Below, piece after piece: positions 8,626-16,843 of a stretch of DNA of 64,000 nt. This DNA comes from Sporosarcina oncorhynchi (GTDB lineage Bacteria; Bacillota; Bacilli; Bacillales_A; Planococcaceae): NCBI RefSeq assembly GCF_033304615.1, contig NZ_CP129118.1, positions 740,001 through 804,000 on the forward strand, in the 5' to 3' direction. The translations under genes were made by a program, and so were the position numbers. Numbering within the stretch: position 1 is the first letter of the stretch; every line of letters starts with the position of its first letter. Below the pieces are notes generated by a model. That model had not been told where the DNA came from, did no database searches, and saw only the letters and a list, made by a program, of their open reading frames with translations.

Positions 8626-9414
8626 TTACTTAACTGTCCGCTTATGAGCTGTCTGACTTGCGTCACGAACATCTCTTGGATAGACGCCGAGTCCTTTATT
8701 CACATCAAGATCCATATTCCCTTTTAATTTAAAAGCGGACCAGATTAGTTTAGAACAGTTCTTTGCTCCATTGTGGCCTGTGTTACGGTTGTTTGCGAAG
8801 TTTAAGGAATAATTTTGTCCTCTTTCGCCATATGCCCAAGTAGCAGCATTCTTTTTCACTGTGCTAGAAGCGCTGATAGAACGTACGACTGCTCCTTTAT
8901 CCACTTTTCTTACGTTAGCAGAAATACTGCGCACGCCTGAAGGATAGATGGACTCTACAATTGTATTACCAGTGTAATAAAGTCCAACATGTCCGTGGTT
9001 TACATAAGCCGTCGAAGAAGGTGTGTAATAGAAATCGCCTTGCGCACTAGGCCCAACGATGAGTAGAGCACCACTTCCTCCGCCTAAAGCATCCATATCA
9101 TCAGAAGCTGCGAGCTCTTCTGCCAGTTGAATAGCTTCCACTTCCGCCAATCTGTTTTGTTCTTCCATTTCATTGTACATCTGGTTGTAAATCTCTTCTT
9201 TGCTCATACCCATCGTCACTGAAAGTTCTTCAACTTCAGCTTCAAGTTCATCAGCTGAAACGCCAGGTTGCATGATCAGAATCTGATTGACGGTACTTTC
9301 GAATTTCTTATCAAAGTTGTTGTTGACGTCTTTGTTGAATGAAGCCGCCTGAACATTAAACTGGACACTGCTGACAAGAATGAATGCGATGAACATTGCC
9401 GAATACTTCTTCAT
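8626..9414 (-). CDS. Secreted YiiX/permuted papain-like amidase family protein
   Basis: This is an exported protein of 262 residues with a signal peptide (M-K-K-Y-S-A-M-F-I-A-F start), a helical acidic segment (about 35-105), and a C-terminal domain resembling the YiiX/YaeF permuted NlpC/P60 fold. It has Q-G-D-F-Y-Y, then H140-G-H142-V-G-L-Y, an E-S-I-Y-P-S-G-V strand and K-N-C220-S-K-L-I-W; His and Cys are the expected catalytic pair. The likely role is hydrolysis of an amide or ester bond in the wall or in lipoproteins; the substrate is unknown. The frame continues to 9507, but AGGAG 8 bases before ATG 9414 sets the start. The gene is divergent from an HTH-TPR regulator and has a palindrome at its promoter, so it is a candidate target of that peptide-sensing regulator. 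Confidence 0.75.
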   Translation of the reverse strand: MKKYSAMFIAFILVSSVQFNVQAASFNKDVNNNFDKKFESTVNQILIMQPGVSADELEAEVEELSVTMGMSKEEIYNQMYNEMEEQNRLAEVEAIQLAEELAASDDMDALGGGSGALLIVGPSAQGDFYYTPSSTAYVNHGHVGLYYTGNTIVESIYPSGVRSISANVRKVDKGAVVRSISASSTVKKNAATWAYGERGQNYSLNFANNRNTGHNGAKNCSKLIWSAFKLKGNMDLDVNKGLGVYPRDVRDASQTAHKRTVK

Positions 9415-9462
9415 CCGTCTCTCTCCTAGGGAAGGCAACCGGCCGAGCCACCTTCGAAATTG

Positions 9463-9489
9463 TATGTTGTCCAACATAAGTCTATTATA
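9463..9489 (-). promoter_or_regulatory. Promoter -10 and palindromic operator of the YiiX-like gene
   Basis: On the minus strand, TATAAT (plus positions 9484-9489) is preceded by TGG, giving an extended -10; no good -35 is seen. Just downstream, where transcription should start, lies a perfect palindrome TATGTTG-TC-CAACATA at 9463-9478. Its position suggests a repressor or peptide-controlled regulator site. Confidence 0.55.
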
Positions 9490-9825
9490 CCAATACTCTG
9501 TTAACAATCTAGTTTTGAAAAAGTCCTACTTTTGTATGATGAAGTTGAAAATGACGCGTCGCGAGAGTAGTAAACTATTGCCGAATTACAATAGTAATAG
9601 CTACTAGCATCATTTAATCCTCATTCTTAACGAAAATATCAATAATCTTCATACTCCCTAGAATTAATGCAAGAGAAAAAGCATGTACCAGAAATCATTT
9701 GTAGAAATGCAAAAGAAGTACTTAAGAATGAATAGTTGGAATAAACCGAAAGATGGTTGCTGATATCAAGGAAAAACTTTACAATTAGTAGTATAGAGTT
9801 CTATGAAGGAAGGAGAGAAGACTTC
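9490..9825. other. Divergent intergenic region
   Basis: These 336 bases lie between the YiiX-like gene promoter and the HTH-TPR regulator. AAGGAGAG at about 9810 serves the regulator. An open 22-codon stretch at 9669-9737 lacks a ribosome binding site, and I do not call it a gene. Confidence 0.4.
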
Positions 9826-11112
9826 ATGCATATCGGGTGCAGACTTAAAAAGCTGCGTGAAGAGAAAAATCTATCGCAAAAAACTGTCAGTATTGGTATT
9901 GTCTCTACTTCCCATTACAGCAATATTGAAAATGGCCGTTTTGAACCTTCAAATGAAGTTCTTCTCCTGCTTGCAGAACGATTAGAAGTTCCTTCTGAAT
10001 ATCTTCATCGGATTCGTGAAGAAAATGTTGAAATTCAAAAATATTTGATGGAATATGAAATGCTAATTGCTAGTAGTGAAGGAAATATTGATTCGTTTTT
10101 GAAAAAAAACCATACAAAATTCATCTATATTGTTTCATTAAAACAAGAGGTCATGTTCAACTTGCTAAAGTATTTAGAGCATCTGAAATTTGGCAGGATC
10201 AATGAAGCACAAAAACACTACGTGGCAGAAATCGCTTGCATACCCCAAAAATACATTGCAGAAGCCAATTTACAAATGCTTGAAAAATACCAATATGTGA
10301 CTGGTTTGCATCATTATTATACAAGAAACTATGCGGACAGTATTTTACATTTTAAAGAAGCCCTTCACTTGACGAAAGATGAACTATTATCAGCAAAGAT
10401 CAATTACAATATTGCGTTGGCTCTTTATCAAGAACATGATTATGGGACTGCACTAAACTATACGAAGAAAGCGTTGGGGCAGTACATGGACTTGCACTGC
10501 TGGAAACAATGCGGAGATTGCTACAATCTTGTCGCTGCCTTATACCTTGAACAATATAAAGTAGATGAAGCGAAGAAGTATATTGAAAAAGGCTTCAGTA
10601 TTATAGCGGATGAGATGACGGGTACATTAGCGAATTTGTATCATAATTTAGCGATTTTCTATTTTATTGAGAAGGATTTTATGCAAGCATTGGAAAAGGT
10701 CAATCGGAGCCTGGAAGTGAAGAAGGCATTAGAAGTAGGTAATCTATTTGCTACGAAAAAGTTGAAAATTGAAATCCTTTTTGAACTTGAAGATTTTCAA
10801 GCGATACAAAGCTGTCTCGGCCGATTGAGAAAGATGGCAAGTTCTGATCTGGAACAAGCCCATCTTCATAAAATCGATGCGTTGCTTTACTATTCTATGC
10901 GAGAGTACGAACAATTCGAACGCTTAATGATTCACTGCACGGAAGTTTTCCTTGAGAATAAGCAATGGGTGGATTTAAAGGAATCATCTCATCATTTGGC
11001 TTTATATTATGCAAATCAGAAGAAATATAAAAGTGCATATATGTATCAAGAATATGGTATCCACGCGTATCGGCATATCGTGATGGAATTGAAAGGAGGT
11101 GATGAACTTTGA
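9826..11112 (+). CDS. XRE-type HTH-TPR transcriptional regulator (RRNPP/NprR-like)
   Basis: The 428-residue protein has an N-terminal HTH_XRE domain (about 1-62, with the recognition-helix region S-T-S-H-Y-S-N-I-E-N-G-R-F) and a long tetratricopeptide-repeat region to the end (for example A-K-I-N-Y-N-I-A-L-A-L-Y and L-A-N-L-Y-H-N-L-A-I-F-Y). Length and order match RRNPP peptide-binding regulators such as NprR and PlcR, which bind an imported processed peptide through the TPR fold. The frame opens at 9757, but AAGGAG 9-10 bases before ATG 9826 and the conserved HTH start fix the beginning. Its stop codon overlaps a small exported-peptide gene, the arrangement expected of a receptor with its cognate pheromone. 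Likely targets are itself and the divergent amidase gene. Confidence 0.8.
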   Translation: MHIGCRLKKLREEKNLSQKTVSIGIVSTSHYSNIENGRFEPSNEVLLLLAERLEVPSEYLHRIREENVEIQKYLMEYEMLIASSEGNIDSFLKKNHTKFIYIVSLKQEVMFNLLKYLEHLKFGRINEAQKHYVAEIACIPQKYIAEANLQMLEKYQYVTGLHHYYTRNYADSILHFKEALHLTKDELLSAKINYNIALALYQEHDYGTALNYTKKALGQYMDLHCWKQCGDCYNLVAALYLEQYKVDEAKKYIEKGFSIIADEMTGTLANLYHNLAIFYFIEKDFMQALEKVNRSLEVKKALEVGNLFATKKLKIEILFELEDFQAIQSCLGRLRKMASSDLEQAHLHKIDALLYYSMREYEQFERLMIHCTEVFLENKQWVDLKESSHHLALYYANQKKYKSAYMYQEYGIHAYRHIVMELKGGDEL

Positions 11113-11234
11113 AGAAGAAAATGATGACGCTATTATTCTGTTTTGGTATGCTTTCACTATTTGCATTTGGAAATGAAGGTATGTCCGATATACAGGGAAG
11201 GCCAGAAGTCGGACCACCACATGAAAAAGGATGA
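11109..11234 (+). CDS. Small exported peptide, candidate pheromone of the HTH-TPR regulator
   Basis: A 41-codon gene starts at TTG 11109, inside the last codons of the regulator, with AAAGGAGG at 11092-11099 placed 9 bases upstream. The product begins with Met and three Lys, has a hydrophobic stretch (M-T-L-L-F-C-F-G-M-L-S-L-F-A-F) and ends in a polar, Pro/Gly-rich tail N-E-G-M-S-D-I-Q-G-R-P-E-V-G-P-P-H-E-K-G. This is the layout of Phr/NprX-type prepeptides: export signal plus a C-terminal region from which the mature signal is cut. G-R-P-E-V-G is loosely like the NprX core S-K-P-D-I-V-G; that likeness is weak evidence. An overlapping ATG frame at 11102 lies only 2 bases from the Shine-Dalgarno and lacks signal-peptide features. 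Confidence 0.65.
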   Translation: MKKKMMTLLFCFGMLSLFAFGNEGMSDIQGRPEVGPPHEKG

Positions 11235-11257
11235 CGGGGAGAATACACCCCGTCATC
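11230..11257 (+). terminator. Hairpin after the peptide gene
   Basis: GATGACGGGG pairs with CCCCGTCATC immediately over and after the peptide gene's stop codon. The following bases are T-rich but not a clean T-run, so it may be a terminator or 3' stabiliser. Confidence 0.6.
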
Positions 11258-11549
11258 TCCTGCCTTCCTTGCTATTATCCAAAAAGTATTTCTTCAAATT
11301 CCGCTGCTTGAAGTGTGTAATTTTTATCTTTCCTCCACTTATTCCAAAAACGTAGCCCAGGTAACTGTTCATTCTTCGAAAAAGCTGAAGTTGGCGAACT
11401 CCTTAACCAAGGACATCATGAATCAGATTCAGAAAAATTATCGGACTTTACAATTAAGTGCGAGAGCACATGACCGAAGACAATAAGAAAAGGATGCAAT
11501 CTTCACTGATGGCATCCTTTTTGGGTTACAAAAGTATTTGGAGTGATTT
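11258..11549. other. Intergenic region with a possible gene remnant
   Basis: About 290 bases without a convincing gene. Bases 11370-11485 are open in two plus frames and could be a remnant of a decayed gene, but there is no start signal and I recognise no family. A good terminator closes this stretch at 11488-11522. Confidence 0.35.
11488..11522 (+). terminator. Rho-independent terminator
   Basis: AAAAGGATGC pairs with GCATCCTTTT and is followed by a T-run. It has no intact gene directly upstream, which fits a decayed gene or late termination of the regulator-peptide transcript. Confidence 0.75.
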
Positions 11550-11738
11550 TTACGCTGTTCCTCTAGTGCGTTTGACGCCGAGAATCATCAAGCTGATCGC
11601 GCTCGTTATGTTCAGAACGAGTGCGAAGCCGAGCAGGATCCATTGGGGCGTTTTAGCTATTGGAAGAGTGAGTGCAAGGACTAGTGAAAGTGTTCCAATG
11701 AGTAAGAATGTAATTAGTAACGGCATTTTTTTCGGCAA
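11550..11738 (-). CDS. Small two-TM membrane protein
   Basis: A 62-residue protein starts at TTG 11738 behind a full AGGAGG 7 bases upstream. It has two hydrophobic segments (L-L-I-T-F-L-L-I-G-T-L-S-L-V-L-A and W-I-L-L-G-F-A-L-V-L-N) and a basic tail K-R-T-R. No family is recognised; the ribosome binding site and composition support a real gene. Confidence 0.6.
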   Translation of the reverse strand: MPKKMPLLITFLLIGTLSLVLALTLPIAKTPQWILLGFALVLNITSAISLMILGVKRTRGTA

Positions 11739-11798
11739 GGGATAGCCTCCTGTATGGTACTTACATAAATGTAGAATAATCCTTAAAGAAAATAGAAA

Positions 11799-11873
11799 AG
11801 GCCGAACAAAACAGTCAAAAAGCGTAGAGGAAATGATTCTTTGCGCTCTTTTTGTTAGTATTGTCCCGGCCTT
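11799..11873 (-). repeat. Short intergenic inverted-repeat element (copy 1)
   Basis: The ends AAGGCCGAACAA and TTGTCCCGGCCTT are near-perfect inverted repeats, and an inner hairpin carries the motif ATCATTTCCTCTACGCT (minus strand). The same motif and GGGACA-type ends recur at 47461-47693. It sits downstream of the gbsR-type gene and can serve as its terminator, since a T-run follows the inner stem. Confidence 0.65.
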
Positions 11874-11905
11874 CGACTCACTTTTATTTCATACTTCAAG
11901 GTGTA

Positions 11906-12454
11906 TCATTTATTTTCTGAGTAATTTTTTGGTGGGACGAGATTGAAAATTTCATGTTCTTCGAATGCGTCTACTAAGCGGTCGAGCCATTCGAAATAGT
12001 CACGCATGTATTCAAGTTTTGCAATATCTTTTACAAGAATATCTTTTAAATCATCACTGATATCTTCGTTCTCGTATAAAACTTTCATTTCATTCAAGGA
12101 TTTCTTGACAGCAACGGAGTGTAATGAAATAGATCTTCTCCACTTAGTAGAAAATAAGTCAATAAAACTTTGATACCAATCTTCTTTGACTTGGTAAAGA
12201 TCTTTACGGACTCCACGTTTCCAAGCACGTTCTACTAATTTTAAATCTGATAACGCCCTTACAGAAGTGCTCATACTTGTTTTGCTCATTCCGAGTTCTT
12301 CAGTCATATCATCCAAGGTAAGTGGTTCGTCATGAAAGAACATCGTACCGTACTGTCTACCGGCAGAAGGTGTGAGGCCGTATAGATGTATGTTTTGTGC
12401 GATGGTTTCAATAATCCGCTCACGTGCTTTTTCAAGAGTTTCTTTGCCGTCCAT
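11906..12454 (-). CDS. GbsR/MarR-family regulator of glycine betaine uptake
   Basis: This 182-residue regulator has an N-terminal winged helix (about 20-90) with the G-L-T-P-S-A-G-R-Q-Y-G-T-M and L-G-M-S-K-T-S-M-S-T-S-V-R-A-L signatures of GbsR-type choline-sensing repressors, and a helical C-terminal half. GAAGGAG precedes ATG 12454. It is divergent from the opuA operon, and a perfect inverted repeat lies between them, so it most likely represses opuA in response to choline or betaine supply; the effector is inferred from the family. Confidence 0.85.
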   Translation of the reverse strand: MDGKETLEKARERIIETIAQNIHLYGLTPSAGRQYGTMFFHDEPLTLDDMTEELGMSKTSMSTSVRALSDLKLVERAWKRGVRKDLYQVKEDWYQSFIDLFSTKWRRSISLHSVAVKKSLNEMKVLYENEDISDDLKDILVKDIAKLEYMRDYFEWLDRLVDAFEEHEIFNLVPPKNYSENK

Positions 12455-12547
12455 AATATATCTCCTTCACTAACCATCTTAAAAGAAAATCCGTTTTCTA
12501 GCTTAAGGGTATTATAACTAATTTTAAATTGCAATGATAAGTATCAC

Positions 12548-12571
12548 TTTGTACAGTTTTTACTGTACAAA
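12548..12571. promoter_or_regulatory. Inverted-repeat operator between gbsR-type gene and opuA
   Basis: Perfect inverted repeat TTTGTACAGT-N4-ACTGTACAAA in the divergent promoter region, about 90 bases before each start. It is the natural candidate binding site for the GbsR-type protein; no T-run follows, so a terminator is unlikely. Confidence 0.7.
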
Positions 12572-12658
12572 CAATTAATTTGGATAAAACGGTTGTAAAT
12601 GATAATCTTAGTGCATATACTAGTAGATATTAATTCTCATTATTTAGGGAGTGTAGGA

Positions 12659-13915
12659 ATGGAAGACCAGATAAAGAAAATTGAAGTAAGCAATACGACC
12701 AAAATCTTTGGTAAACATAGCAAGCGTGCAACGCAATTGTTAAACGAAGGCAAAACGAAAAGTGAAATCCTTAAACTGACAGGCGCTACCGTAGGCGTGA
12801 ACAATGCGACATTTGATGTCTATGATGGCGAGATTTTTGTCATTATGGGCTTATCGGGTAGCGGTAAATCCACATTAGTACGCATGCTCAATCGATTAAT
12901 AGATCCAACAATCGGGGAAATTCTGATCGATGGTAAAAATATTGTCAGCATGAATAAAGAGCAACTGCGAGAGGTTAGAAGAAAGAAAATTGGAATGGTT
13001 TTCCAAAATTTTGCTCTTTTCCCGCATAAGACTATCCAGGAAAATACTGAATATGGGCTTGAAATTCAAGGGATGGCAAAAACAGAGCGGCAAGAACAGG
13101 CGAAGGAATCACTTAAACTTGTTGGATTGGCTGGGTATGAGGACCAGTATCCGAGTCAATTAAGTGGTGGCATGCAGCAACGGGTCGGATTAGCACGTGC
13201 TCTCGCTAATGATCCTGATGTTTTGCTAATGGACGAGGCATTCAGTGCATTGGATCCTTTAATTCGAAAAGATATGCAAGATGAGCTTCTTCAATTGCAT
13301 CATGATATGAAGAAAACAATTATCTTCATAACGCATGATCTGGATGAAGCATTGCGAATAGGCGATCGAATTGCATTGATGAAGGATGGAGATATCGTTC
13401 AAATCGGAACACCTGAAGAGATTCTGATGAATCCATCTAATCAATATGTAGAACGATTTGTGGAAGATGTAGATCTTTCCAAAGTATTGACAGCGGGCCA
13501 TATTATGAAAAAGGCGGATTCCGTGCAAGTGGATCGAGGACCGAGAGTCGCTTTACGTCTCATGGAAAGACTAAGCATCTCTTCTATCTATATAGTAGAC
13601 AAAGGAAATCGTCTGATTGGAGCTGTCACGGCACAAGATGCTGTCCGCGCATCTGAAACAGGGAAGACATTGGAAGATGTTCTAATTAAAGATGTCCCTA
13701 CGAGTTCCCGCGAAACAGTTCTGACGGATTTATTTGACACGGTATCTACTGCGACGATTCCAGTAGCGGTCGTAAATGAACAGAATCATTTAGAAGGTAT
13801 TATCATTCGTGGAGCACTGATCGGCGCATTGGCAGGCGACGGACAGTTTATCAATAGTGAATCACATGAAGAATCCGTGGAAACGGCAGAAATTGGGGTG
13901 AAGGGCAATGAATAA
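12659..13915 (+). CDS. opuAA: Glycine betaine ABC transporter ATP-binding protein
   Basis: This is an OpuA/ProV-type ATPase of 418 residues with Walker A G-L-S-G-S-G-K-S-T, signature L-S-G-G-M-Q-Q-R-V-G-L-A, Walker B V-L-L-M-D-E-A-F and two C-terminal CBS domains (about 275-400), which in OpuA sense ionic strength. The frame opens at 12599, but AGGGAG a few bases before ATG 12659 fits the family's N-terminus (M-E-D-Q-I-K-K-I-E-V). It energises import of glycine betaine or a related osmoprotectant with the permease and binding protein encoded next; all three genes overlap. Confidence 0.92.
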   Translation: MEDQIKKIEVSNTTKIFGKHSKRATQLLNEGKTKSEILKLTGATVGVNNATFDVYDGEIFVIMGLSGSGKSTLVRMLNRLIDPTIGEILIDGKNIVSMNKEQLREVRRKKIGMVFQNFALFPHKTIQENTEYGLEIQGMAKTERQEQAKESLKLVGLAGYEDQYPSQLSGGMQQRVGLARALANDPDVLLMDEAFSALDPLIRKDMQDELLQLHHDMKKTIIFITHDLDEALRIGDRIALMKDGDIVQIGTPEEILMNPSNQYVERFVEDVDLSKVLTAGHIMKKADSVQVDRGPRVALRLMERLSISSIYIVDKGNRLIGAVTAQDAVRASETGKTLEDVLIKDVPTSSRETVLTDLFDTVSTATIPVAVVNEQNHLEGIIIRGALIGALAGDGQFINSESHEESVETAEIGVKGNE

Positions 13916-14759
13916 TTTGTTACCTCGATTGCCATTCGCTGATTGGATTGATACAGGCGTGGATTGGCTTGTTGAACATTTCGGATCAGTATTCGATGGT
14001 ATTGCAAGCTTCTTAAAAGGATTTGTAGAAGGAACAGTTGACTTGATGGCGTTAGTGCCATCCATTGTATTAGCATTGTTATTCGCATTGCTCGCTTGGT
14101 TCATCTCCACGCGTAGAATTGCAATTTTTACATTGGTCGGATTGCTGTTTATTGACTATCTCGGGTATTGGTTCTCGATGTTACAAATGCTATCGCTCGT
14201 CATTACGTCTGTCTTTATAGCTTTGGTCATCGGAATTCCGCTTGGGATATGGGGTTCACAGAAAGCAGGTGTGAAAAAGGTCATCAACCCACTGTTGGAT
14301 TTGATGCAAACAATGCCTGCGTTCGTTTATCTTTTACCAGCGATTTTCTTTTTCAATATCGGCGTTGTACCAGGGGTTGTGGCTTCCGTTATCTTCTCGA
14401 TGCCACCAACAATTCGCCTAACGATGCTTGGTATTGAACAAGTCCCGAAAGATTTAATTGAAGCGACAGAAGCGTTCGGATCCACTTCATGGCAACGATT
14501 GAGAAAAGTCCAGATTCCATTGGCAAAGCCGACAATCATGGCAGGTGTTAACCAAAGCATCATGTTATCACTGTCAATGGTAGTCATTGCCTCAATGGTC
14601 GGTGCACCAGGACTCGGTGAAGAAGTCTACAAAGCGGTTACGCAATTGAAGACAGGTGTCGGTTTTGAAACTGGCCTATCAATTGTTATCGTCGCTATTA
14701 TTCTTGACCGAATTACACAACACGCAGGAAAGAAAAAACAAGGGGGAACTTTATCATGA
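13908..14759 (+). CDS. opuAB: Glycine betaine ABC transporter permease
   Basis: A 283-residue inner-membrane permease of the ProW/OpuAB type. It has a 30-residue N-terminal extension, then the BPD-transport helices with the coupling motif E-A-T-E-A-F-G-S-T-S-W-Q-R-L-R-K-V-Q (about 183-200). The start overlaps opuAA and the stop overlaps opuAC by 4 bases, which indicates translational coupling. Confidence 0.92.
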   Translation: MNNLLPRLPFADWIDTGVDWLVEHFGSVFDGIASFLKGFVEGTVDLMALVPSIVLALLFALLAWFISTRRIAIFTLVGLLFIDYLGYWFSMLQMLSLVITSVFIALVIGIPLGIWGSQKAGVKKVINPLLDLMQTMPAFVYLLPAIFFFNIGVVPGVVASVIFSMPPTIRLTMLGIEQVPKDLIEATEAFGSTSWQRLRKVQIPLAKPTIMAGVNQSIMLSLSMVVIASMVGAPGLGEEVYKAVTQLKTGVGFETGLSIVIVAIILDRITQHAGKKKQGGTLS

Positions 14760-15658
14760 ATTTGAAAAAGAAAATGTTTGGACTAGGAACAGCAGCATTA
14801 CTAGCAGTAGGTTTGGCAGCTTGTGGAAATGCTGATGACAACTCTTCAGCAGACGTAGATGATACGACTTCCGTTGGAAAATCGGTTGACTATAAAATCA
14901 CTGGAATTGACCCGGGCGCCGGAATTATGGAAGCAACTGAAAAAGCGATTAAAGAGTATGACCTAGACGAATGGGACGTTACAACAGGCTCTGGCGCTGC
15001 AATGACAGCTTCATTGAAGAAAGCATATGACAAAGAAAAGCCAATCATCGTAACAGGTTGGACGCCACACTGGAAATTTGCGAAATTCGATCTGAAATAC
15101 CTGGAAGACCCAAAAGGTGTATACGGTGGGGAAGAGCAAATTAAGACGATTGCTAGAACAGGCCTTGCAGAAGACTTGCCGGAAGCACACCAAGTCCTAT
15201 CGAACTTCCATTGGACTGAGGAAGACATGGGTGAGGTAATGGTAGCGATTCAAGAAGGCGAAAAAGAAGACGTAGCCGCTCAAAACTGGGTGGATGCAAA
15301 TGCTGATAAAGTTGCAGAATGGACAGAAGGCGTAAATGAAGTAGATGGTGATAAAATCAAACTTGCATACGTGGCATGGGATAGTGAAATCGCTAGCCAC
15401 AACGTTGTGAAACTTGTACTTGAAAGTGTCGGTTACGATGTAACATTAACACAAGTAGAAGCAGGACCACTTTGGACAGCTGTTGCAGATGGAAGTGCTG
15501 ATGCTTCCTTAGCAGCATGGTTGCCAATTACACATAAAACGTATGCTGATAAATTCGATGGTAAATTCGAAGATCTCGGTGCTAATATGGACGGTGTGAA
15601 AATCGGACTTGTTGTACCGAAATATATGGACATCGAATCGATTGAAGATCTGAAGTAA
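14756..15658 (+). CDS. opuAC: Glycine betaine-binding lipoprotein
   Basis: A 300-residue lipoprotein with signal peptide and lipobox L-A-A-C. The mature part has the two lobes of OpuAC with Trp-bearing segments (T-G-W-T-P-H-W-K-F and A-A-W-L-P-I-T-H-K-T) that form the aromatic box around quaternary amines. It captures betaine outside the membrane and delivers it to OpuAB. A strong terminator follows. Confidence 0.92.
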   Translation: MNLKKKMFGLGTAALLAVGLAACGNADDNSSADVDDTTSVGKSVDYKITGIDPGAGIMEATEKAIKEYDLDEWDVTTGSGAAMTASLKKAYDKEKPIIVTGWTPHWKFAKFDLKYLEDPKGVYGGEEQIKTIARTGLAEDLPEAHQVLSNFHWTEEDMGEVMVAIQEGEKEDVAAQNWVDANADKVAEWTEGVNEVDGDKIKLAYVAWDSEIASHNVVKLVLESVGYDVTLTQVEAGPLWTAVADGSADASLAAWLPITHKTYADKFDGKFEDLGANMDGVKIGLVVPKYMDIESIEDLK

Positions 15659-15710
15659 TCCTTTAGATTCCGGTATGAGTCTTATCTAGTAAAACAAATA
15701 AAATGACGAT

Positions 15711-15743
15711 AGCCCACGGGGATTAATCCTGCGTGGGCTTTTG
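15711..15743 (+). terminator. Rho-independent terminator of opuA
   Basis: AGCCCACG pairs with CGTGGGCT followed by TTTT. Its sequence is close to the terminator at 22462, a local similarity of terminators. Confidence 0.9.
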
Positions 15744-15798
15744 TGCGGAAATAATACTTTAGCTCGCTACTTGGGTGACGTTTTCTGTAGGCCGCCTC

Positions 15799-16721
15799 TA
15801 CGTTTCGATACGGCGAGGTTACGTTTCGATACGAGGGAGTTACGTTTCGATACGAGCGGTTTACGTTTCGTTGCGTGTGCTACTTTTCGATACGACGAGT
15901 TTGCGTTTCGATACGGCGCCTCTACGTTTCGATACGCGCGGTTTACGTTTCGTTGCGCGTGCTACTTTTCGATACGGCGAGGTTACGTTTCGATACGGCG
16001 CCTCTACATTTCGATACACGCTGTTTACGTTTCGTTGTGCCTGCTACGTTTCGATACGAGGGAGTTACGTTTCGATACGAGGGAGTTACGTTTCGATACG
16101 CGCGGTTTACGTTTCGTTGGACCTGCTACGTTTCGATACGCGCGGTTTACGTTTCGTTGGACCTGCTACGTTTCGATACGACGTGGTTACGTTTCGATAC
16201 GAGGGAGTTACGTTTCGATACGACGCCTCTACGTTTCGATACACGCCGTTTACGTTTCGGTGCGCTTGCTACGTTTCGATACGGCGAGGTTACGTTTCGA
16301 TATGCCGAGGTTACGTTTCGATACGACGCCTCTACGTTTCGATACCCGCTGTTTACGTTTCGTTGCGCCTGCTACTTTTCGATACGAGCGAGTTACGTTT
16401 CGATACGGCGGCTCTACGTTTCGATACGCGCGGTTTACGTTTCGTTGCGCCTGCTATATTTCGATACGGCGAGGTTACGTTTCGATACGGCGGCTCTACG
16501 TTTCGATACCCGCTGTTTACGTTTCGTTGCGCGTGCTACGTTTCGTTACGACGGGTTTACGTTTCGATACGGGGCCTCTACGTTTCGATACGCGGGGGTT
16601 ACGTTTCGTTGCGCCTGCTAAGTTTCGATACGCGCGGTTTACGTTTCGTTGCGCATGCTATGTTTCGATACGGCGAGGTTACGTTTCGATACGGCGCCTC
16701 TACGTTTCGATACGCATGGTA
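15799..16721 (+). repeat. Tandem array, family A, 45 units of 21/19 bp
   Basis: I read 45 head-to-tail units. Thirty-four are 21 bp with the core TACGTTTCGATACG plus a 7-base variable end; eleven are 19 bp with TACGTTTCGTTGCG plus a short end. Units follow a recurring cycle: end GCGAGGT, end GCGCCTC, end CGCGGTT, then the 19-mer, which gives an 82-bp super-repeat. The array lies between the opuA terminator and the GntR gene promoter. Because 21 is a multiple of three and the units lack stops, all three plus frames stay open (up to 378 codons), but there is no ribosome binding site and the translations are repetitive, so I do not call genes. Function unknown. Confidence 0.95.
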
Positions 16722-16743
16722 CCTATAACAACACAAAAATCAA

Positions 16744-16819
16744 TGTATTCAATATACAGAAATAACATTGACAAATTAAAACCATTGCAGTATTCTGAAT
16801 TCAGTACACTGTATACAGT
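16744..16819 (+). promoter_or_regulatory. Promoter and operators of the GntR-CoA-transferase operon
   Basis: A consensus promoter TTGACA (16768-16773), 17-base spacer, TATTCT (16791-16796) is flanked by two palindromes: TGTAT-TCAAT-ATACA at 16744-16758 and the perfect ACTGTATACAGT at 16808-16819, just past the start point. TGTATACA-type sites are typical of FadR-subfamily GntR regulators, so autoregulation is likely. Confidence 0.75.
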
Positions 16820-16843
16820 CGACGGAAAGCGGGTGGAGACGGA

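Noticed and set aside
9669..9737. 22-codon frame beginning M-Q-E-K-K-H
   Set aside because: No Shine-Dalgarno and no export signal; the better peptide candidate lies downstream of the regulator.
11102..11176. ATG-started frame overlapping the peptide gene
   Set aside because: Only 2 bases from the Shine-Dalgarno and without signal-peptide character.
15799..16721. CRISPR array
   Set aside because: Units are contiguous 21/19-mers with recurring 7-base ends, not identical repeats with unique spacers of 26-40 bp, and no cas genes are in the window.
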